Source: an uncultured Bacilli bacterium (GTDB lineage: Bacteria > Bacillota_I > Bacilli_A > RF39 > UBA660). From it: a stretch of DNA of 64,000 nt. The notes below the pieces were generated by a model, which saw only the letters and a program-made list of their open reading frames with translations, made no database searches and was not told the DNA's origin. The stretch spans positions 1-64,000 of the forward strand of contig CAJUMA010000001.1 of assembly GCA_910587065.1 (NCBI GenBank). Direction: 5' to 3'. Below are positions 24,916 through 33,240 of the stretch, one piece after another. The stretch's first letter is position 1; every line of letters starts with the position of its first letter. The position numbers and the translations under genes are program-made.

Positions 24916-25744
24916 TTAAATCACCAAAAATATTTTCTACTAAATCAGAAACTAAAATATAATTTCCACTTTTAGAATCATCAATACCATTACGTTCAAT
25001 ATTTTTATCAAAATAGTCTTGATATAGACACACATTAATTTTATTTCTTTTTTGAACAAAATAGTCACTTAGAAAATTTCTTGTCCAAACTCGTTTTGAT
25101 TTTGGACTTTGAAAGCAAAAAATAAAGGTATTATCTATTACATTATATTCACAACTATAGTGATTTAATTTTTTAAAACTCTCTAAGAAAGCATCCAAGA
25201 ATTCTTTATCAGGAAATGTTATACATATATCCATCTTTAAATCTTTTGGATCAGAAAACATTCCTAATTTAAAAGCAGCTAACCACCAATTAGTATCAGA
25301 TACTTCTATAATCTTTTCACCATTTTTATATAATATAAAACTCATACTTAAAAGATTCTCACTAGCTCCATAGATTGTTTTTTTAGACACTTCTTTATCT
25401 TTAGTTCGATAAATTCCTATTTCTGCTCCTGTTGTTATACCATACTGACCTTTCCAAAACGATATTAAATAATTATAATCTTTATATTTAAAATAGACTC
25501 TTTCTGTATCAATTATTATACTAGCAAATGGAGCAAGCAAATCATACGTATATCCATAACCAAATACCCTTTGCCATGAATTATTTAAAGGAATGAAAGC
25601 ATCCTTTTTATAGTCATATTTAAATCCAACAAAAGTTAAACCATCATAAGAAATACTTCCATACTTTTTAACTAATATATACACAATTAATTTTGTAATA
25701 ACATAAACAAAATAAATTGTTAATAAACATATAAGTATAAACAT
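24902..25744 (-). CDS. DUF4474 protein with an N-terminal membrane segment
   Basis: 280 residues: a membrane anchor (about 3-27), then a DUF4474 domain recognised by SWQRVFGYGYTYDLLAPF, IIIDTERVYFKY, ISFWKGQYGITTGAEIGIY and WWLAAFKLGMFSDP. DUF4474 has no known function. The ATG at 25744 has GGGAAGTGAT upstream; an earlier TTG is unlikely. It is coupled to the phosphoesterase gene. Confidence 0.8.
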   Translation of the reverse strand: MFILICLLTIYFVYVITKLIVYILVKKYGSISYDGLTFVGFKYDYKKDAFIPLNNSWQRVFGYGYTYDLLAPFASIIIDTERVYFKYKDYNYLISFWKGQYGITTGAEIGIYRTKDKEVSKKTIYGASENLLSMSFILYKNGEKIIEVSDTNWWLAAFKLGMFSDPKDLKMDICITFPDKEFLDAFLESFKKLNHYSCEYNVIDNTFIFCFQSPKSKRVWTRNFLSDYFVQKRNKINVCLYQDYFDKNIERNGIDDSKSGNYILVSDLVENIFGDLNEKN

Positions 25745-25795
25745 ATTATCACTTCCCAATATATAATATGTTTAAATACTTATCGTGTTTAGGAC

Positions 25796-25820
25796 AAAAA
25801 AAGATGATATTAATCATCTT
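25796..25820 (-). terminator. Terminator behind the cls pseudogene
   Basis: AAGATGAT/ATCATCTT stem (25801-25808 with 25813-25820, loop ATTA) followed by a T-run on the minus strand. Confidence 0.8.
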
Positions 25821-26330
25821 ACATAAGTGGTGTAAATAATCTTAAAACAACTTGCCAAAGTCCCTTAAATATATTAGGTGTAACTCCTTTCTTTGTTAAC
25901 TTATGACTATCCTTAAAAGTAGCTAAGAAATCATTCTTAATATCATTAATTAAATATACCCCACATTAACTGTCAAAGTATAAACTTGTTTTTATCTAGA
26001 ATTCCTGAAATAACAATTCGAACATCAACACCTCTTTTTGCAGCGAAGATTAAAGCATTAGTCATGTCTGAGTCCATTATTAAATATGGTGTCATTATAT
26101 ATAAATGAATATCTTCACCAATAACTTCATCATCCAAAGGTGTTTATCCATAAGGAACAGTATACCCATTTTTCTTAATACTTTAAGAAAAATTGTATCT
26201 ATAATCATTAAAGTTCTTATCAACATTTCTATATGAATTCCACATTGTTAAACAGTAAAATTGAAGACTGCATCACCAACTATTTTAATGGCCTAAATGT
26301 TCCTAATAATAAGCAAAATATATCACGCAC
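25819..26330 (-). pseudogene. Decayed cardiolipin synthase gene
   Basis: Pieces of a cardiolipin synthase read on the minus strand in different frames: IVGDAVFNFTV, WNSYRNVDKNFNDYRYNF, IMTPYLIMDSDMTNALIFAA, KRGVDVRIVISGILDKNKF and the typical C-terminus FKGLWQVVLRLFTPLM ending at TAA 25819-25821. Frameshifts separate the first blocks, and the region that should carry the second HxK(x)4D motif is deleted between DKNKF and the C-terminus. The 5' limit is uncertain. This accounts for the gene-free stretch 25745-26384. A functional copy is not in this window. Confidence 0.85.
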
Positions 26331-26355
26331 TACAAAGTGTGTTTTTATTTTCATC

Positions 26356-26380
26356 AAAAAAACGGATAACATAATCCGTT
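26356..26380 (-). terminator. Terminator of the Cys-rich small gene
   Basis: AACGGAT/ATCCGTT stem (26361-26367 with 26374-26380) followed by an uninterrupted T-run on the minus strand. Confidence 0.85.
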
Positions 26381-26384
26381 TAAA

Positions 26385-26549
26385 CTACTCAGTTGGTTCT
26401 GTTTCAGAATCACATTCACAATTTTCACAATTGCATTCTTCGCCTTCTTGGCATTCGCAATGACATTCACCTTCACATGTACACTCCATGCCTTCTTGGC
26501 ATCCACATTCACATTCTTCAGTGCAATCACATTTCTTTTCTTCGTTCAT
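26385..26549 (-). CDS. Cys-rich acidic small protein, metallothionein-like
   Basis: A 54-residue protein (MNEEKKCDCTEECECGCQEG to ...SETEPTE) with 14 cysteines, at 7, 9, 13, 15, 17, 23, 25, 29, 31, 33, 39, 41, 44 and 46, mostly as CxC pairs, about 17 glutamates, one histidine and no aromatic residue. The unit CQEG-E-C-C recurs. That composition suggests a metal-thiolate cluster protein; a modified-peptide precursor is the alternative. Support for a real gene is strong: AAAGGAGGATAAAA before the ATG, a TTACTT-17-TATAAT promoter and its own terminator. It is too short for default gene callers in many pipelines. Confidence 0.8.
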   Translation of the reverse strand: MNEEKKCDCTEECECGCQEGMECTCEGECHCECQEGEECNCENCECDSETEPTE

Positions 26550-26578
26550 TTTTATCCTCCTTTCTTTTACTCATTTTC

Positions 26579-26607
26579 ATTATAAATGATTAATAACAAA
26601 AAAGTAA
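26579..26607 (-). promoter_or_regulatory. Promoter of the Cys-rich small gene
   Basis: -35 TTACTT (complement of 26602-26607), 17-nt spacer, -10 TATAAT (complement of 26579-26584). Transcription would start about 20 nt before the ATG. No obvious metal-regulator palindrome is seen. Confidence 0.7.
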
Positions 26608-26639
26608 ATATCTGAGTATTTTTTTCGACAAAATATTAC

Positions 26640-26666
26640 AAAAAAAGAGAGAAGATTAACTTCCCT
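26640..26666 (-). terminator. Terminator of the ABC exporter gene
   Basis: On the minus strand AGGGAAG pairs with CUUCUCU (one G-U) around UUAAU, followed by a T-run. Confidence 0.65.
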
Positions 26667-26668
26667 TT

Positions 26669-28405
26669 TTACATTTCAGTATAAACACTAACGCTAGCAA
26701 ATGTTCTATTCATTAATTCTTGATATAAAGAATTAGATGCTAATACATCTTTGTTTTTACCCTTAGCTAAAACTTTACCTTTATCCATTACTACTACTCG
26801 GTCAGCCACCATCATCATCTCTGGTTTATGTGTAACTAAAATAATTGTGTGATCACTTTTTAAATCATTTAGTAACGCACTAATCTGAGTTGTAGTATCA
26901 GGATCAATACTACTAGTAACCTCATCAAAGAGTAATATTTCCGCTTTTGTAAGTAAAGCTCTTGCAATAACTAATAATTGCTTTTGACCTTCCGAAAAAA
27001 GTGTTGATTCAGGATCAATAACTGTATTATATCCTTTAGGTAAAGAACTAATAAAATCATGAATGCCTACCCTTTTACAAGCCTCTATTTGATTATTCAG
27101 ATTAGAATCAACTAAAGATAAATTATCTTTAATACTCATCTCAAACATAAACGGTTTTTGAAATACACCAGAAATATTTGAAGAATAAACTTTTTTTGTA
27201 TAATTATAAATACTTTCGTCATCTATTAAAATACTTCCAGATTTTATTCTATCAAGACGATAAAGTAAATTTAAAATAGTTGTTTTTCCTGATCCACTTT
27301 TACCAACTATTGCAGTAATTTCATTAGGAAAAACTTTAAATGAAACATTATTTAAGATTTTCTTACCCCTGATTTCATAATTAACATGGTCGAAGTTTAC
27401 TGAACCATTAATATAGTCATTATCAATTTCACCATAGTCTAAAACAGTTGATGAAGTATAATTTAAAATATTAGCTATACGATTAATACGAATTCCATAA
27501 TTACTTAAATTAAGTAAATAGTCAAGCATTGTATCAGTAACTGTAATAGTCATTTCAAAATAACTTATAAGCAAAACTAGTTTATCTAGTGCTAAACGAC
27601 CATTAACAACTAAGAAAGCTAAGAAAATATATAAAGCTATTTTACCAAAGTAAACCAGGTAAGGAATCAAACAATATCTCGATGATGTATATTTTCTTTT
27701 TAACTTATACTGTTCCTTCCAACTCTTTCTTGTTTTATCTAATTTATTATTTAAACTGTCCATAATATTTAAACTTTTAACTTGTTTTAAATTAGAAAGA
27801 CTCTGATTAAATGTATCAATTATTTTATCTTCATACTTTCTTGTACCTTCATAATGTTTCGATATTTTTTTAGAATTGGTATTCATTAATTTTAAATATA
27901 TAAAATCAACAACAAAAGCAAATAAAGCAACGAATACATTATAATAGCAAAATATAAATAAAATAACGACAAGTTTAAGAATTCCCATTAAAGCTTCTGA
28001 TGCACAGTCAACTATATCTACTAAGTATCTAATATCGTCACTGCAAGTTTCAATAACTTTACCCTTAGACATCTTACTAAATATCGTGTCATTAGAGATT
28101 ACATGATCAAATAAGTCTTTTTGAACTTCTAAATGATAATAGTCTGCTAAAATCGTATACGTATAATAGTTCCAACGTAAACAACCAAAATAAGCAATAT
28201 AAAACAACAAATACATTAAAACATATATCCATATACCATTAAAATTATTTTCGGTAATAGCAGCTATTATTCCAGATGTTGCAAGTGGTGGTAATAAGCC
28301 AGCTACGTTATAAAGACAACAGCTAATAAACATTTGCACTACCATGCCTTTTTTCTTATCAGCTATTCTCATTATAGTTTTAAAGATATCAAAATATCTT
28401 TTCAT
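26669..28405 (-). CDS. ABC transporter, fused membrane and ATPase domains
   Basis: 578 residues: six membrane helices to about 310, then an ATPase with Walker A GKSGSGKT (368-375), Q-loop GVFQKPF, signature FSEGQ (470-474, an altered LSGGQ), Walker B ILLFDE (490-495) and H-loop VTHK. This is the exporter half-transporter layout, acting as a homodimer or with another half; the substrate is unknown. Its ATG follows the stop of the upstream gene by 2 nt and lacks a strong ribosome site, implying translational coupling with the 393-residue membrane protein. Confidence 0.9.
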   Translation of the reverse strand: MKRYFDIFKTIMRIADKKKGMVVQMFISCCLYNVAGLLPPLATSGIIAAITENNFNGIWIYVLMYLLFYIAYFGCLRWNYYTYTILADYYHLEVQKDLFDHVISNDTIFSKMSKGKVIETCSDDIRYLVDIVDCASEALMGILKLVVILFIFCYYNVFVALFAFVVDFIYLKLMNTNSKKISKHYEGTRKYEDKIIDTFNQSLSNLKQVKSLNIMDSLNNKLDKTRKSWKEQYKLKRKYTSSRYCLIPYLVYFGKIALYIFLAFLVVNGRLALDKLVLLISYFEMTITVTDTMLDYLLNLSNYGIRINRIANILNYTSSTVLDYGEIDNDYINGSVNFDHVNYEIRGKKILNNVSFKVFPNEITAIVGKSGSGKTTILNLLYRLDRIKSGSILIDDESIYNYTKKVYSSNISGVFQKPFMFEMSIKDNLSLVDSNLNNQIEACKRVGIHDFISSLPKGYNTVIDPESTLFSEGQKQLLVIARALLTKAEILLFDEVTSSIDPDTTTQISALLNDLKSDHTIILVTHKPEMMMVADRVVVMDKGKVLAKGKNKDVLASNSLYQELMNRTFASVSVYTEM

Positions 28406-28407
28406 AA

Positions 28408-29589
28408 TTACTTAATATCTTTCTCATATTCAATATCATTGATTGAATATTTTTTAGTTTTAGCAATAAAGTTTAGTACCTTGTTAGCCATAAATACAAT
28501 CAAAGCTAGCAAAATAAAATAGGCAAATCCAAATGTTGTAAATTTGGGCTCTGTTTTCGTGAGAAGTCCAATAATTGAAACACCTGCACTCATTGAAGTA
28601 ACAATTGTTAAACTGTTAATTGAATTACTAGTTACATCTTGTTTTAATCCATTAAATAACTTTTGAGCAGAACTTACATAGTCTTTCGTCATATTCCAAA
28701 TTTGTTTAATATAATCTAAAGTATCACGTAAAGTTTCATATCTATATCCACTAATTCTTAAGAATTCCTCTAATTCAGAATCAGATTTAGCAATCTTCTC
28801 ACGTGTAGATATATAAGAACTCATTTGATTAATTCTACCACTTATTAAACTTATCGTCTTAGCATAGCCATCTAATTTAGATGTGAATTTAACAATATCA
28901 GCACCCTTAACATTAGCATTCTCCTTAACTACATCAATTTTTTCCCAAATAATTCTATGAATATTTAAATAACGATGCAATTGTCCCTTAAATTCACGAA
29001 TAAATATTTGCTCTTCAATATATCTTTCAATATTGGATATAGATTGACTTTTGTTATTAATGAAATAGTACTTATCTCCTCTAACAACATCATACTTTTC
29101 ATTTTTAAACTCAAAATATTTTTGCTTTTCTGTTCTTGACAAAAGTTCATTTATTTGATTCTTAGTGGCCTTATCAACTGTAACAAAATATGGATAAATA
29201 GTTTCTATGCTAGCAAGTTCTTTAGGAATTGGTGCACCTAAACTAAAAAGATAAGACAAAGCAGGTGACAATTTGTTTTCATAATAATCAGTTACATGAT
29301 CAATATCTGCAAATAATGTATCTTCACTGACTTCACTATTTTTAAGTGTTATTAAACCATCTTCAAAAATCTTAACAGTTATATTAAGAGAAGTTGTAAA
29401 TTGAATAAATTCTTCACCAGCTACATCATAATCAATTTTACCTATTTTTAATTCTTTTTTATACTCTGCAAGTTTTTCAGGATCTAATGCTAATTGAGAT
29501 GATCCATCTCTTAAGAAATCATATATTTCTGATAATTGAAGCATGGTTCTTTGAAACCAACCACCAACATAAACATTACTTATCTTCAT
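28408..29589 (-). CDS. Coiled-coil protein with two C-terminal membrane helices
   Basis: 393 residues: a soluble N-terminal part, long predicted helices (about 190-320) and two closely spaced membrane segments near 330-347 and 353-372. This layout resembles CorA-like or RMD1/DUF155-like proteins, but no GMN motif is present, so magnesium transport is not supported. It starts with AGGAGTGAAGTATT before the ATG and is coupled to the ABC exporter gene, suggesting a joint role at the membrane. Confidence 0.65.
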   Translation of the reverse strand: MKISNVYVGGWFQRTMLQLSEIYDFLRDGSSQLALDPEKLAEYKKELKIGKIDYDVAGEEFIQFTTSLNITVKIFEDGLITLKNSEVSEDTLFADIDHVTDYYENKLSPALSYLFSLGAPIPKELASIETIYPYFVTVDKATKNQINELLSRTEKQKYFEFKNEKYDVVRGDKYYFINNKSQSISNIERYIEEQIFIREFKGQLHRYLNIHRIIWEKIDVVKENANVKGADIVKFTSKLDGYAKTISLISGRINQMSSYISTREKIAKSDSELEEFLRISGYRYETLRDTLDYIKQIWNMTKDYVSSAQKLFNGLKQDVTSNSINSLTIVTSMSAGVSIIGLLTKTEPKFTTFGFAYFILLALIVFMANKVLNFIAKTKKYSINDIEYEKDIK

Positions 29590-29606
29590 AATACTTCACT
29601 CCTAAT

Positions 29607-30047
29607 TTATTTTACACCTATAGAGAAGAACTTAGCATCATCAACATGAAAGCCAAAGTTTTTATAACAAGCATGGGCTGCCTCACGGAAATTCATTGAC
29701 CATAACTCCATTGCAACGCACCCATTATCCTTGCATATTCTATTACACTCTTCTAGCATTTGAGTTGCTAAATTATGTCTTCTATAATCTGGTCTTACAC
29801 AAACATGATTTAATATGGCATATTTATTCATCTTTTCATAAATTGTTGGAATAATAGTTATCTTAGTATGAGCAATAACCTCACCATCAACAGACCCAAT
29901 TAAATATATTTGATTTTTATCATCTTTAGTTTCATTAAAAACTTTTTTTGCATAATCTAAACTGGTCTCTTCTTCAAAGCATTCATTACAAAGTTTTATA
30001 ATCGCTTCTACATCATTTTCATTTGCTATTCTAAAATCCAATTTCAT
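29607..30047 (-). CDS. GNAT-family N-acetyltransferase
   Basis: 146 residues with the GNAT fold: FRIANENDVEAIIKLCNECF at the start, the acetyl-CoA loop VCVRPDYRRHNLATQML (about 97-113, a variant of Q/RxxGxG/A) and the closing ACYKNFGFHVDDAKFFSIGVK. Substrate unknown. AGAGGATATAGA precedes the ATG. It lies 17 nt upstream of the 393-residue gene on the same strand, so the three may form one operon. Confidence 0.85.
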   Translation of the reverse strand: MKLDFRIANENDVEAIIKLCNECFEEETSLDYAKKVFNETKDDKNQIYLIGSVDGEVIAHTKITIIPTIYEKMNKYAILNHVCVRPDYRRHNLATQMLEECNRICKDNGCVAMELWSMNFREAAHACYKNFGFHVDDAKFFSIGVK

Positions 30048-30182
30048 TCTATATCCTCTTTTCTTCTATTTATATATTTTCTATCAATATAAGAATATCA
30101 TGTTTTTTGTCAATTCTTACATTTATTTCGTAAAGTTTACTTTTAATATACACCATTATTGTAAAGGCACTTCTAACAACCT

Positions 30183-30207
30183 AAAAAAACTCATAAAAAT
30201 GAGTTTT
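30183..30207 (-). terminator. Terminator of ogt
   Basis: A 9-bp perfect stem (30186-30194 with 30199-30207, loop AAAA) and a T-run on the minus strand. Confidence 0.85.
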
Positions 30208-30700
30208 ATTTAAATTTAACTATATTTACGCCTTCTAATTCAAGCAATTTAAGTTTTCTCTCAATTCCCCCCGCATAACCAGTTATTTTATTATTAGTTC
30301 CAATTACTCGATGGCAAGGAATTATTATTGAAATAGGGTTACGTGATACGGCCCCACCAATCGCTTGATATGATTTGGTATTAAGTAAATCTGCAATATC
30401 TTTATAAGTAATCGTATCTCCATAGGGGATAGTCTTTAACACATTCCAAACACGCATTTCATACTGAGTTCCTTCTAACTTTATTTTTAACTGTTCAATA
30501 TTTGGTTTGTTATCACTAAAATAATTATCTAACCAATTTTTAACTTTTAAAGTTTCTTCATTATCCGAATAAAAATATATATCTGTTTTATATCGCGAAA
30601 GGAAATGCTTTTGTCCCGCAAACCAAAGACCACACAGCATGTCACCATCTAAAGCGATAACAATTTCTCCCATAGGTGAGTAATACTTAGAAAATATCAT
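30206..30700 (-). CDS. ogt: Methylated-DNA-protein-cysteine methyltransferase
   Basis: 164 residues. The active-site IPCHRVIG has acceptor Cys129. The helix-turn-helix region (YGDTITYKDIADLL ... QAIGGAVSRNP) inserts into the DNA minor groove. It repairs O6-methylguanine and O4-methylthymine by moving the methyl group to its own cysteine, a single-use reaction. The start is ATG 30698-30700, with AAAGGA upstream at a rather long spacing; the earlier ATG at 30721 has no ribosome site. Confidence 0.93.
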   Translation of the reverse strand: MIFSKYYSPMGEIVIALDGDMLCGLWFAGQKHFLSRYKTDIYFYSDNEETLKVKNWLDNYFSDNKPNIEQLKIKLEGTQYEMRVWNVLKTIPYGDTITYKDIADLLNTKSYQAIGGAVSRNPISIIIPCHRVIGTNNKITGYAGGIERKLKLLELEGVNIVKFK

Positions 30701-30788
30701 TTTACTTAAAAATCCTTTCATTAGACATTTTATTTTCGGAATATCAACATTATATTGCTTAAATTAATTATAACATAGAATTTTTAGT

Positions 30789-32252
30789 TTAAACACATGG
30801 ATATGGGCAATCAGAGCAATTATGGATATTGTTCTTCTTTAAAACTTTAAGTCCATCCTTGCTATTAATAATAACGGATTCTTGAGATTTTATATCTTCA
30901 TCACTTAACGATTCGCCCCCATTCATTAGTTGCAAATGATTTTTTACTATCTCAAAGCCTTTTTCAGTCATTATATAGACAGGTATTTTTACTCCAACTT
31001 GTAAAATAGCATTCGGGGCAATTTCTGATTTAACATACTTTGATGCACATGACCAAACAACATCGGCATAATCTCGTATAGAAATAGCCGTAGCATAATC
31101 TATGCCTGTAGAACATAAACCAAATTTATATATTTTTATATTATTCTCCTTTTCTAATCTTTCAAGTTCTCTATGCAATTTATTATCCTGAGCTGCTACT
31201 GAAACTGCAATTTTTTTATACCCTAAACTTATTGCCTTTTTTACTCCCTCTAATTGATCAATAATGGCCGTATAAGGAAATACTGGTATAATACCTGCTT
31301 CTTTAGCCCTTTCAAGAATTGTTTTGTTAGGACTTGTATGAAAAAGTCCTGTCATTCTCTTAACTGCACCTTGAGTATTAAATTCATTAGTAGTGATTAT
31401 TGTTCCTAGATTATTAGAAACTATGACAGCGGCATCGATAAGTCCTGTTTTAAAGGCTGAAGACATTGTCTCACTTGCTCCAAACAAAACATTTGCTTCA
31501 CAAGAATTTAAAGGTCTATTAGTATCAAAATAACCACTTTCAATAACTACTTCATTTATTAGATTACACATTTCTTTAGTTTGTTTTCGTAAATCTGATT
31601 TACCTAAACACTCAATTAATTTCTTAGCATTATCCCCACCAACTTCTTCTAAAAGTTTTTTCATAAGTGGACAATATTTAATAGGTATGGGTGTGGCAGC
31701 CACAGCTTTCAATTTATTAGCATTTTTCATTAGTAGAATATAACTTCCAAACATTCTAGTAATATGAAAACCACTTGCATCTAAAGAATCTCTAATAGCA
31801 TGAAGAATTTTACTTCCAACATCTCTAATATTATTATCTAAATTCTTATTCAATAAAACTATGTTAAGCCTACCATCTGAAATGTACACATTATCATCTT
31901 TATTTAACATTCCATTTTCTGTAAGTATATTTTTTACAAAAGCAATTAGTTGATCATTAAAATTTTTATAATCAATCTTAATTCCCTCAAAATATTTACT
32001 TAAATCAAGATTATTTAATCTAAAAGTCATATATATACCTTTAAATCTATACTTTTGAACAAAAGTGTGATAATCACTTTCTGAAGTTTCTGAAAAAAAT
32101 TCCGTATAATAATATTCTAAATCATTTATTTCATTCATATTTTCGGAAACACATATAGGTGAAGATAACTCGCCATCATAACCTTCAAATAAATAATATC
32201 CAACGATATTTTCATATAAGATACCTTCCTTACATATTTGCTCTTTTAACAT
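30789..32252 (-). CDS. DUF2099 (methanogenesis marker 8-like) protein
   Basis: 487 residues. The C-terminal two thirds match DUF2099: FGASETMSSAFKTGLIDAAV, VSNNLGTIITTNEFNTQGAV, KRMTGLFHTSP, IIPVFPYTAIIDQLEGVKKA and WSCASKYVKSEIAPNAILQVG. The end carries a CSDCPYPC cysteine cluster that could hold a metal or Fe-S centre. In archaea the family is a marker of methanogens with unknown role; bacterial members exist. ATG 32250-32252 has AGAGGTGATATAT upstream. It is divergent from a LysR gene 90 bp away, the usual arrangement for regulator and target. Confidence 0.75.
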   Translation of the reverse strand: MLKEQICKEGILYENIVGYYLFEGYDGELSSPICVSENMNEINDLEYYYTEFFSETSESDYHTFVQKYRFKGIYMTFRLNNLDLSKYFEGIKIDYKNFNDQLIAFVKNILTENGMLNKDDNVYISDGRLNIVLLNKNLDNNIRDVGSKILHAIRDSLDASGFHITRMFGSYILLMKNANKLKAVAATPIPIKYCPLMKKLLEEVGGDNAKKLIECLGKSDLRKQTKEMCNLINEVVIESGYFDTNRPLNSCEANVLFGASETMSSAFKTGLIDAAVIVSNNLGTIITTNEFNTQGAVKRMTGLFHTSPNKTILERAKEAGIIPVFPYTAIIDQLEGVKKAISLGYKKIAVSVAAQDNKLHRELERLEKENNIKIYKFGLCSTGIDYATAISIRDYADVVWSCASKYVKSEIAPNAILQVGVKIPVYIMTEKGFEIVKNHLQLMNGGESLSDEDIKSQESVIINSKDGLKVLKKNNIHNCSDCPYPCV

Positions 32253-32342
32253 ATATATCACCTCTTCTGCTTGTATTATAGAAAAAAATATGGTATAAAT
32301 AAAATATATATTTTTTATTTTAGACATAAAAAGGACTTATAT

Positions 32343-33230
32343 ATGGATATTAACTATGAACACTATAAAATTTTTTATTATACAGCAATTAATAAAAGTA
32401 TTTCTAAAACTGCTGAAATTCTTTTAATCTCTCAGCCAGCAGTTTCTTATCAAATAAAAGCATTAGAAGAAACACTCGGTATAACGCTTTTTGTAAGAAC
32501 AAAAAAAGGTGTTTCATTGACAGAAGAAGGAGAAATACTTTTTACTTATATAAAAAAAGGTGTGGAAGCATTTACAAATGGAGAAAACGCTTTAACTAAT
32601 TTAAAAAATTTAGATTATGGAAATATTAGGATAGGTTCAAGTGCAACAGTAAGTAAACATGTACTAATGCCTTATCTTGAAAAATTTCATAAAAGTTATC
32701 CAAATATTGAAATCAACATAACGAATAACTTAACTGAAGAATTATTAAAAGATTTAAGAAACGGAAATCTAGATATATTAATACTTAATATGCCAATGGA
32801 AGAATATAAAGATTTAAGTGTTAAAAAAGTTATGGATGTTCAAGATATATTTGTAACAAATAAAGACTATTACAAAGAACTAAGCGGCAAAATTAATCTT
32901 AAAGAACTAAATAAGTATCCTTTACTATTTCAAAAAAAGCCATCCAACACAAGAGAATACTTAGACAACTATTTAAAAGAAAATAAAACCACCTTAATAC
33001 CTAAAATGGAAATCGTTAGTTATAATTTAATTATGGATTTTTTAAAAATAGGATTTGGCATTGGCTATGCAACAAGAGAATTTATTCAATCTGAACTCAA
33101 TAACAAAGAACTATATGAGCTTGATGTTACCCCTAAAGTCCCTAAAAGATATATTGGTATAGTTACTCTTAAACAAAGAGTGCCAAATTTTAGTGTCAAT
33201 AAGCTAATTGACATAATAACAAAAAAATAA
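32343..33230 (+). CDS. LysR-family transcriptional regulator
   Basis: 295 residues: an N-terminal winged helix-turn-helix (about 1-62; SISKTAEILLISQPAVSYQIKALE) and a two-lobe effector domain (from about 88). AAAAGGACTTATAT precedes ATG 32343. The shared 90-bp region contains an AT-rich inverted sequence (ATAAAATATATATTTTTTAT) that could be the operator. It probably controls the divergent DUF2099 gene and itself. It is clearly related to the second LysR protein at 60.8 kb (QPAVS, FVRTK+GV, LTEEG shared), so the two are paralogues. Confidence 0.9.
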   Translation: MDINYEHYKIFYYTAINKSISKTAEILLISQPAVSYQIKALEETLGITLFVRTKKGVSLTEEGEILFTYIKKGVEAFTNGENALTNLKNLDYGNIRIGSSATVSKHVLMPYLEKFHKSYPNIEINITNNLTEELLKDLRNGNLDILILNMPMEEYKDLSVKKVMDVQDIFVTNKDYYKELSGKINLKELNKYPLLFQKKPSNTREYLDNYLKENKTTLIPKMEIVSYNLIMDFLKIGFGIGYATREFIQSELNNKELYELDVTPKVPKRYIGIVTLKQRVPNFSVNKLIDIITKK

Positions 33231-33240
33231 TGCGCAAACA

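Noticed and set aside
26233..26593. Plus-strand frames opposite the Cys-rich gene
   Set aside because: His/Ser-rich translations are the antisense of the Cys/Glu repeats; no plus-strand signals.
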